Shown here in pieces: positions 13,362 through 14,742 of a stretch of 14,742 nucleotides of DNA. The notes beneath the pieces were generated by a model. The model worked only from the letters and a program-made list of their open reading frames with translations, made no database searches and was not told the origin of the DNA. The first letter of the stretch is position 1, and each line of letters starts with the position of its first letter. Source of the DNA: CAVXAE01 sp044225565 (lineage in GTDB: Bacteria; Pseudomonadota; Gammaproteobacteria; Steroidobacterales; Steroidobacteraceae); contig JBGAIL010000120.1 of the NCBI GenBank assembly GCA_044225565.1, forward strand, positions 1 through 14,742. Direction: 5' to 3'. A program made the position numbers and the translations under genes.

Positions 13362-14143
13362 ATGGGTCCTTCCGCCATTCGCTTCGTTCTCGTCGAGCCT
13401 TCGCATCCGGGGAACATCGGCGCGGTGGCGCGTGCCATGAAGAACATGGGATTGAGCGATCTCGTGCTGGTGCGGCCGCGGGAATTCCCGCACGCGGAGG
13501 CCACCGCGCGCGCCTCGGGCGCGGACGACGTGCTCGCGAAGGCGAGAGTGGCTGACAGCCTGGCGGAAGGTCTGGAAGGCTGCGGCTTCGTTCTGGCCAC
13601 CACCTCGAGGCATCGGGATCACAACTACCGGGTGATGGAGGTTCGTGCGGCGGCGCAGCGGGCGGTGGAGGAGAGTGCGCGCGGCACGGTGGCGGTGATG
13701 TTCGGCGCGGAGCGCATGGGGCTCACGAACGCGGACATCGACGTGGCGCACGTGCTCATCCGGCATCCCGGGGGAATCCCGAGTACATGTCGCTGAACGT
13801 GGCGATGGCCGCGCAGATCGTGGCGTACGAGATTTCTCAGGCGGCGGTGCGCAATGGCGTGGCGACGAGCGGCGATGAAGGCGTAGGCGGTGTCGGCTCG
13901 CGCGCGCCGTCGCCCAAGCCAGCCGTTCCCCTCGCCACGCCGGAGCAGATGGCTCGACTCTACGAGCACCTGGGGCAGGTGATGGAAGAGGTCGAATTCC
14001 GTGACCGCACGCAGAGCGGCTCGAATCTCATGGAGCGCATCCACCGCTTCCTGCAGCGCGCCGAGCTGGATCAGAATGAAGCCAACATCCTGCGCGGCTT
14101 CCTCACGGCCGTGCAGAAGAAGCGCCGGAGGGCAGGCAGTTGA
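13362..14143 (+). pseudogene. trmJ: tRNA (Cm32/Um32) methyltransferase TrmJ, frame interrupted
   Basis: TrmJ is a SPOUT enzyme that 2'-O-methylates tRNA position 32. The first frame (ATG 13362, stop 13796, 144 residues) has motif 1, EPSHPGNIGAVARAMKNMG (12-30), and motif 2, VMFGAERMGLTN (112-123). It then derails at HPGGIPSTCR. The rest, NPEYMSLNVAMAAQIVAYE onwards, which forms the knot and SAM site, reads in the -1 frame from about 13775 to 14143. The switch lies at GGGGG (13770-13774). Removing two bases (one G near 13762, one from the G run) restores VLIRIPGNPEYMSLN, the expected family sequence. The sum of both parts is normal length. A sequencing or assembly error, a real mutation, or recoding are all possible. 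GGAGGT lies 11 bases before the ATG. Confidence 0.85.
14127..14132 (+). promoter_or_regulatory. ribosome-binding site that fixes the TTG start of iscS
   Basis: GGAGGG lies inside the last codons of trmJ, 7 bases before TTG at 14140. This spacing is optimal and supports the unusual start codon, since no ATG or GTG occurs near the expected N-terminus. Confidence 0.65.
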
Positions 14144-14742
14144 GCGGCGGGCGCCCCATCTATCTCGACTACGCGGCGACCACTCCGGTGGATGCCGCAG
14201 TAGCGAAGGCGATGAACGAATGCCTGGAGGAAGGCGGCATATTCGGCAACGCTTCGTCCGCCACGCACTGGTACGGTCGTCGCGCTGCCAAGGCCATCGA
14301 GATGGCGCGCTCCCGGGTGGCTGCCCTCGTCGGCGCCCAGCCGGACGAGATCGTCTTCACCTCGGGCACCACGGAGTCCTGCAATCTGGCGATCCTCGGC
14401 TCGGCGCGCGCCAGCGCTTATTGCGGCCGGCATGTCGTCACGTCGCGCACCGAGCACAAGGCGGTGCTCGATCCGTTCAAGCGGCTCGAGAAGGAAGGAT
14501 TCACCGTCACCTATCTCGTGCCGGATCGCTCGGGGCTCATCAGCGTGGAGGCTCTGCAGGCCGCGCTGCGTGAAGACACGATCCTCGTCTCGCTCATGCA
14601 CGTGAACAACGAGATCGGCGTCATCCAGGACATCGCGGCGCTCGCTGCGGCATGCCGTGCGAGGGAGATCGCCTTCCATTGCGACGCGGCCCAGTCCGTT
14701 GGAAAGCTGCCGCTGGCGGTGAGCGCGCTGGGCGTCGATTTC
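14140..14742 (+). CDS. iscS: cysteine desulfurase IscS-type, 3'-truncated by the window
   Basis: IscS is a PLP enzyme that takes sulfur from cysteine for Fe-S cluster assembly and tRNA thiolation. About 201 residues are visible and the frame runs off the window. The N-terminus GRPIYLDYAATTPVD, then FTSGTTESCNLAI, SRTEHKAVLD (with the PLP-stacking His), MHVNNEIGVIQDIAAL and CDAAQSVGKLPL (with the PLP-binding Asp) track E. coli IscS closely, whereas NifS or SufS types would differ more. The PLP-lysine and the cysteine loop lie beyond the window. TTG at 14140 overlaps the trmJ stop (TTGA), and GGAGGG is 7 bases upstream. In E. coli iscR lies between trmJ and iscS; here it is absent. Confidence 0.93.
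   Translation, partial: MSGGRPIYLDYAATTPVDAAVAKAMNECLEEGGIFGNASSATHWYGRRAAKAIEMARSRVAALVGAQPDEIVFTSGTTESCNLAILGSARASAYCGRHVVTSRTEHKAVLDPFKRLEKEGFTVTYLVPDRSGLISVEALQAALREDTILVSLMHVNNEIGVIQDIAALAAACRAREIAFHCDAAQSVGKLPLAVSALGVDF

Noticed and set aside
13787..14143. A separate 118-residue gene starting MSLNVAMAAQ
   Set aside because: It is the C-terminal part of TrmJ (NPEY-x-SLN motif starts upstream of that ATG), so it is treated as one interrupted gene.

Overview
The window is GC-rich DNA from a proteobacterium. Gene content and order point to a gammaproteobacterium: queA-tgt-yajC-secD-secF is in the classical order, and suhB is divergent from trmJ, which is followed by an IscS-type cysteine desulfurase. 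The suhB, tgt, terC (YgdQ-like) and iscS products resemble their E. coli counterparts closely. A deep-branching, high-GC lineage (Xanthomonadales/Nevskiales/Steroidobacter-like) is my inference. Most of the window is conserved housekeeping DNA. I see no insertion sequence, prophage or CRISPR array.

Left part (1-3600). The 3' portion of a TPR-containing sulfotransferase is followed by a minus-strand tRNA-Leu(CAA) with its own promoter. A three-gene plus-strand set comes next: an ECF-type sigma factor, a one-TM protein overlapping it by 19 bases (probable anti-sigma factor), and an exported protein with a coiled coil and two PDZ domains but no protease domain. This looks like an envelope-sensing module.

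Middle-left (3590-4574). A minus-strand MarR-family regulator has a roughly 520-base upstream region holding the most striking non-coding signal of the window. Two adjacent 25-bp palindromes (CGGAC-RRTC-N7-GAYY-GTCCG) are nested in a larger 72-bp dyad whose outer ends carry outward-facing TTGAC boxes. An array of GC-rich heptamer repeats lies beside it.

Centre (4575-10812). queA and tgt (queuosine tRNA modification) overlap by two bases and are followed by yajC, secD and secF (Sec translocon accessory complex). A TerC-family membrane protein overlaps the end of secF by ATGA. The spacing suggests a single transcription unit.

Right part (10813-14742). A CAT-type amino-acid permease converges with suhB. 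Two strong hairpins lie between them. Divergent from suhB is trmJ, whose reading frame is broken near 13770: the last third, including the SAM-binding knot, continues in the -1 frame. An iscS-like gene starts with TTG on the trmJ stop codon, has a strong Shine-Dalgarno sequence and runs off the window. No iscR lies between trmJ and iscS, unlike E. coli.

No wholly new system is evident. The best leads are the MarR-side palindromes, the trmJ frameshift, the sigma/anti-sigma/PDZ set and the secF-terC coupling.
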